Notes under the pieces: generated by a model
Told to the model about the DNA's origin: nothing
Seen by the model: only the letters and a program-made list of their open reading frames with translations
Databases searched by the model: none
Origin: Torreya grandis
Taxonomy: Eukaryota; Streptophyta; Pinopsida; Cupressales; Taxaceae
Direction: 5' to 3'
DNA: 64,000 bases
Assembly: GCA_037957365.1 (NCBI GenBank)
Contig: JARHVA010004230.1
Location: 523,501-587,500, forward strand
Translations under genes and position numbers: made by a program
Shown: piece after piece, positions 59,926-64,000 of the stretch
How the letters are laid out: every line of letters begins with the position of its first letter
Numbering within the stretch: position 1 is the stretch's first letter

Positions 59926-62720
59926 CTTCATTATAACTAGCCCATCAACTATAATTCCTCACGAGTGACCCATTCATATAAATATTGGTTGAACTGATCA
60001 AACTTGAAGAGATAAGGGTGTAGTCCATAATTACTATGGAACTGTAGTAGGCATAAAATAATAAGGAATTTGATATAAAATATATTGATTTAATTTTCAA
60101 AGAGGGGGATGTTATCAACCTAGATAACATCTAGTTGAAAACAAACTACTCAAATCTGACTCATATCTAGACTAACATTAGAATGATCTAAGGAATTGGG
60201 ATACTTATATCTATATTAAACCTCTATTTATGAGGATAGATCCTCTTAATATGTGAATTTAGGATCAATTACTAAGCTTATTTGATGTTGGGATGAAAAT
60301 ATTAAGGAATAAACTGAAAATGAAATCTATCTATGATGGTGATGTACCTAAATAGTGATTCATCCTTTATAAACTTTAAAACTTAGGCAGATATATGGAT
60401 CAAGATAGAATAATTTATCAAAAAAACTCTCTTAGATCAGTACTAAACATTATTATTTCAAATCAAATTTTGAATGAAGGTTTGTATATTGAATGTGTGT
60501 GAAAGAAGGTCTCTAAAGGCACTATATACTAAAAATCTCTTACTTAATTTCTATTCATAAAACTTCAAGTGACCTATAAAATATGAAATCATAGTAGTAG
60601 GTGAGAAAAGGACATACAAAAGGAAATATTTATCACACTTATATAAAAATAAATAATTAAAATTAAACACTATAACCATTTATTGATCTACAAACAAACT
60701 CTTTTTATTAATTTATGGTGCAAGTTTCAAATTTTTTATAGTCTCTCTATACCAACCTGAGGGATTCTAAAAAATGGCTTGAAATACTTAATATAGAGAA
60801 AAATTGAAAATATATAGCCAAAGTTGGATAGATATGAGAAGTATAAGTCAATTGGTGTTAACTCAAGTCAATATCCTTTTACAATTATAAACAATAGTTT
60901 CTAAAAAGTGTCTTCATGTTGAAAGTCATTACATGATCTTATGCTTTGCATTAGAAAAGAAAGGTGGGATCATATTTTAATTTAAGAAATACATTTGCAT
61001 GAATTATATCCCATGGTTGATAACTCCAATTTAATTTATTTCAAATTATGTGAATTTCCTTCCTTTACAGGAAAACCAAGGAGAATGCATGATGGTAATC
61101 AACTAGTCAATTAAAGTGATTGGTCCTTAAGACAACTTAAATTTCATTTAAGCCCTTTCCTTAAATTAAATGGAACATAAATAATTTAAATTTAATTATA
61201 TATTAAATTTTGAAACAAATAAGTTTCATGGAAACTCCATATAAACTCATTTATTAGTCTTTGAATGCCAATTTCACTTTGATTGATTGTTGAAATAGGC
61301 CTACTAGGCCCATTAAGCCTAGTAGGCTAACTTTTTGTACTTGAAGTCCATTAGAACCTAAAATAAAACCATTAAACATGTAAATAAAAATATTATTTTA
61401 CCTATAAAAATGCCTCACACCATGAAATAGGTTCTCTTTATGAAGAAACTCTTGCAACTCAGTCACCAAGGTTGACTAGGTCAATTTTGCATCATTTTCC
61501 TATAGAGTCGCTATTTTGGATGAGTTGATAGGGTAAATTATAGGAATATTTATGGTAAAATTAATATTTTAGGATAATAAAAAGTCTTATTATTCAAAAT
61601 CCATGGATTTTATTTCATGTAAACTACCTTATACCTCATTTTTTACACTGTTTTCTCTAAAAAAACCTATTTTGTACCATGTTCTATATAATTATGTACA
61701 AAAAATTATCATTTATGGGACCATATCTAAGTTTAATTTATGGTTTAGGATGTTTTAGGTTTATAAATGATATTTTTATGGAAATAAAATCAAGTTTTTA
61801 TAAAAATGGTCATTATGAGGGTTTTGGAGTTAAACCTTCTTAACGATGGTTCATAAAGCACAGACCTCAAAACCCAAAATTATTACCATGAATGTTTATT
61901 ATACATACCCCCTTAACTTCCTAGATAATATTGCATTACCATGAAAAATGTATGAAAATATACCTACGTAAATAAATTTCACAGTAGGGTTTGCAAGTAT
62001 TCTAGACATACTTATGCTCTTAGTGAATGTTCATAAAGAAAATACACTAAACCAAACTCAATTTTATATGAATTATAATTTCATATGGGTCTTCAAATTA
62101 TTCTAATATAATTTTTCCAAACTCTTCACTTTGTGAAATACATAATCATTTGATCAGGTGGCTTGAATAGGTGTCTCAAACTATATAATTTGAATTTATC
62201 CTTATGCATGAATCTAACTCTTCCATTAATTATACATGACTTAAATAATCATCACAGGACCTATAGAATGTCATAAAATCATACTATAGGTGTTATCTTT
62301 CTTGATAGGTCAAAAAATGCCTTTTGGTGTTATAGGCATACTGGCTTATTTTAGCCCTTAAGGCCATGTTTGCATATAAATTGGAGTTTGAACACTCTTT
62401 AAACGTATATGAAGATTTAAATACATAATTCCATGCTTTAAAAACACTTTAATGAACTTCGAAACCTTTGTTACACCTTGAAAACCATGAGGACCTCCTT
62501 TAGCTCCATTATGACTATTTTTAGATGAGTGGGGCATTATGTCAAATAAGTGGGCACTTCCACTTGTGAAATGTTCTTTATAATTATATTTAATATTCTT
62601 CGAGTCATGATAATGATTTGAACCAATTTTCAAGTCTTGATTCCACCTATAGGTGCCTAAAAGACAAAAATCTCTCTTAAATATTCCTTTTATGTGTTGA
62701 CTGAGCATGCACTTGACTAT
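59926..62720. other. Unassigned AT-rich DNA
   Basis: No supported gene. The long minus ORF at 62,358-62,747 has no family motif and overlaps the start of the TE-G LTR. A GC-rich stem-loop lies at 61,299-61,327. Confidence 0.4.
61299..61327. other. GC-rich stem-loop
   Basis: Perfect 11-bp arms GCCTACTAGGC and GCCTAGTAGGC around a 7-nt loop (CCATTAA), standing out from AT-rich surroundings. No poly-T follows, so it is not a typical terminator. Role unknown. Confidence 0.8.
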
Positions 62721-62724
62721 GTTG

Positions 62725-63099
62725 ATGTATGTCGGAGGTGACTTCATGTCAAATTACTACACCCTTAACCATTGGTGTGTCTAGGTAATTGTGGCCAACT
62801 TTTGGCTTACATACTTATTTTATATACTTGTTACATTTCTCTATGTTCTTAGATAGGTTGGCGTATAGAATAACCTTAGATAAGTATACTATATATAAGA
62901 GGTAGTGATTAGTCCTTATTCATTATGTTGAGTATTATACTATTAGTTCATTTTTGTGGAGGTTTCCCCCTTAAAGTATCTTTTATATATTATCTAGTAT
63001 TATATTCTGTTGTCAATTATTGTTATGTAATCTTGCATATTTACTTATTCTTTGTGATATAAAATCATTCTATTAAAAAATCTAATTAATTTCATTACA
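62725..63099 (+). repeat. TE-G: 5' LTR (left end uncertain)
   Basis: The right end is set by CATTACA two bases before a primer-binding site. A TATA box at 62,890-62,898 fits a promoter within a short LTR of roughly 350-400 bp. The left end is a guess near TGTCGGAGG (62,730) because the second LTR is outside the window. Confidence 0.5.
62890..62898 (+). promoter_or_regulatory. Candidate TATA box of TE-G
   Basis: TATATATAA followed by GAGG, about 210 bp before the LTR end. Spacing is reasonable for a U3/R promoter in a short gypsy LTR. Confidence 0.45.
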
Positions 63100-63101
63100 A
63101 G

Positions 63102-63118
63102 TGGTATTAGAGATTTGA
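63102..63118 (+). promoter_or_regulatory. TE-G primer-binding site
   Basis: TGGTATTAGAGATTTGA, a decayed form of the methionine-tRNA site TGGTATCAGAGC seen intact in TE-F. Confidence 0.7.
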
Positions 63119-63307
63119 CTTGGGAAAGTTTCTTATGGCATTTATCTTGATATAGTGAGGTGTGGCTTATTGGTGTGATGGGAGTGAAGAAACATAATTT
63201 ACAATTTGAGAAGAATTAATTTTTCTATCAACACAGTATTGCTCAAAATGCTTTTTTGAAAAAAATATTTAAAGAAACAAAGTCTAGAAAAAAAATTCCC
63301 TTTACAA

Positions 63308-63470
63308 AATTGCAATCATTGGATTCATCTCGATGAGATGATCTCAATGGTATATTTTGTTAGCACAATTTTTTTGTGCCAAAATTTTTACCCTGTTATA
63401 CAAAGGTAGTCATTATATTCATCTTGTCAATGTGATCACAATGGTACCATCTCTTGGTACACATTTTTTG
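63308..63470 (+). repeat. Two-copy tandem repeat in the TE-G leader
   Basis: Units at about 63,308-63,372 and 63,403-63,470 (period about 95 bp) share CATT-(G/A)-ATTCATCT, an ATGATCTCAATGGTA/GTGATCACAATGGTA core and a T-run. They lie between the primer-binding site and gag. Confidence 0.65.
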
Positions 63471-63566
63471 GGGTAAAAACACTCCTAGGGTTTTTATATG
63501 TTAGGTTCTAATACTCAGGGAAGAAAACATTGGTGAGGAAATCTTAAGACACCTTCTACTAATGAC

Positions 63567-64000
63567 ATGGAATTTGGAACTTTAGATCTAGTGATTTCTC
63601 AACTTCATGTAGACATAAAGAACTTGGTGAGGCATGATGACTTTATTGTAGTCTAAGCTGATGTTTTATGGATGTGCAAAGAGATTAATGTTGTTCACAA
63701 TGAATTTCATCATATCACTACACAATTGGCTGCCCTTGCATCTTAGTTTCAACCCAAAAACCCTACACTTTAACATTCAATTCCTCCTCTCAACACTAAT
63801 AAATCCTATGCTAGTATGAAACTAATGTTGCCAAAAGTGGACATGCATAAGTTTGATATTAAGGATCCTCTCACTTGGATTACCTAAATTTAGAATTTAT
63901 TTGAGCTGCATCAAACCCCTAGTTCTTATAAGGTGATAGTGTCATCTTTATATCTATAACCTAAGAAATTCATTTGGTATCACTAGTTATGTGCTCAAAA
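63567..64000 (+). pseudogene. TE-G: gypsy gag, 5' part, cut by the window end
   Basis: Frame from ATG at 63,567 (MEFGTLDLVISQLHVDIKNL) to the window end. The last third has LPKVDMHKFDIKDPLTWIT, NLFELHQTP and KKFIWYH, the recognisable start of the capsid-like domain of Ty3/gypsy gag (chromovirus-style). Seven in-frame TAA/TAG stops occur in 145 codons, with no frameshift; several sit where Gln is expected, so C-to-T decay explains them. Confidence 0.75.

Noticed and set aside
62358..62747. 129-codon minus ORF as a gene
   Set aside because: No family motif, overlaps the probable TE-G LTR, and its composition follows local AT-rich DNA.
1..64000. Host genes, tRNA or rRNA genes
   Set aside because: No exon-like host protein, tRNA cloverleaf or rRNA stretch was recognised by eye on either strand; a tRNAscan and protein search would be decisive.

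Overview
This window looks like transposon-dominated, non-genic DNA from a seed plant with a large, AT-rich, CpG-poor genome. The long decayed Ty3/gypsy elements and their age make a gymnosperm plausible, but the sequence does not prove it. I recognise no host protein gene, rRNA, tRNA or CRISPR array. Every coding-like stretch I can name is a retroelement fragment, nearly all broken by stops and frameshifts. Domain calls come from reading translations by eye, and degenerate ends are accurate only to about 50-200 bp.

Layout. (1) 1-20.8 kb: two decayed plus-strand Ty3/gypsy bodies. TE-A (about 4.69-6.81 kb) has RT to integrase. TE-B (about 13.6-17.9 kb) has gag, protease, an extra RNase H placed before RT, then RT, RNase H and an integrase stub. 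Between them at about 9.6-10.6 kb lies an unidentified broken ORF. (2) 20,797-38,178: TE-C, a minus-strand Ty3/gypsy element with very long LTRs (about 6.23 kb each), a primer-binding site and a near-perfect 5-bp target duplication. Each LTR carries the same decayed long ORF of unknown function, while the 4.9-kb interior holds only protease, RT, RNase H and integrase and has almost no room for gag. (3) 39.6-59.7 kb: a nest three deep. TE-D, an old plus-strand gypsy integrase, is split by TE-E, a minus-strand Tat/Ogre-like gypsy element at 39,843-59,233. TE-E is itself split by TE-F, a Ty1/copia element at 42,472-48,191. TE-F has 711-bp LTRs, a perfect GAAAG duplication, and one uninterrupted gag-pol frame spoiled only by 11 stop codons. 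(4) 59.7-64 kb: mostly unassigned, with a strong 98-nt foldback. TE-G follows: the right part of an LTR, a Met-type primer-binding site and the start of a gypsy gag cut off by the window end.

Relative ages follow from nesting and LTR divergence. TE-F is youngest (about 45 differences in 711 bp, mostly transitions and no indels). TE-E and TE-C LTR pairs differ more and contain indels; TE-D predates TE-E. The elements I find most worth study are the LTR-borne ORF of TE-C, a 21-bp module shared by the copia LTR and its in-frame heptapeptide repeat, the opposite placement of the second RNase H in TE-B and TE-E, and the foldback at 59.8 kb.
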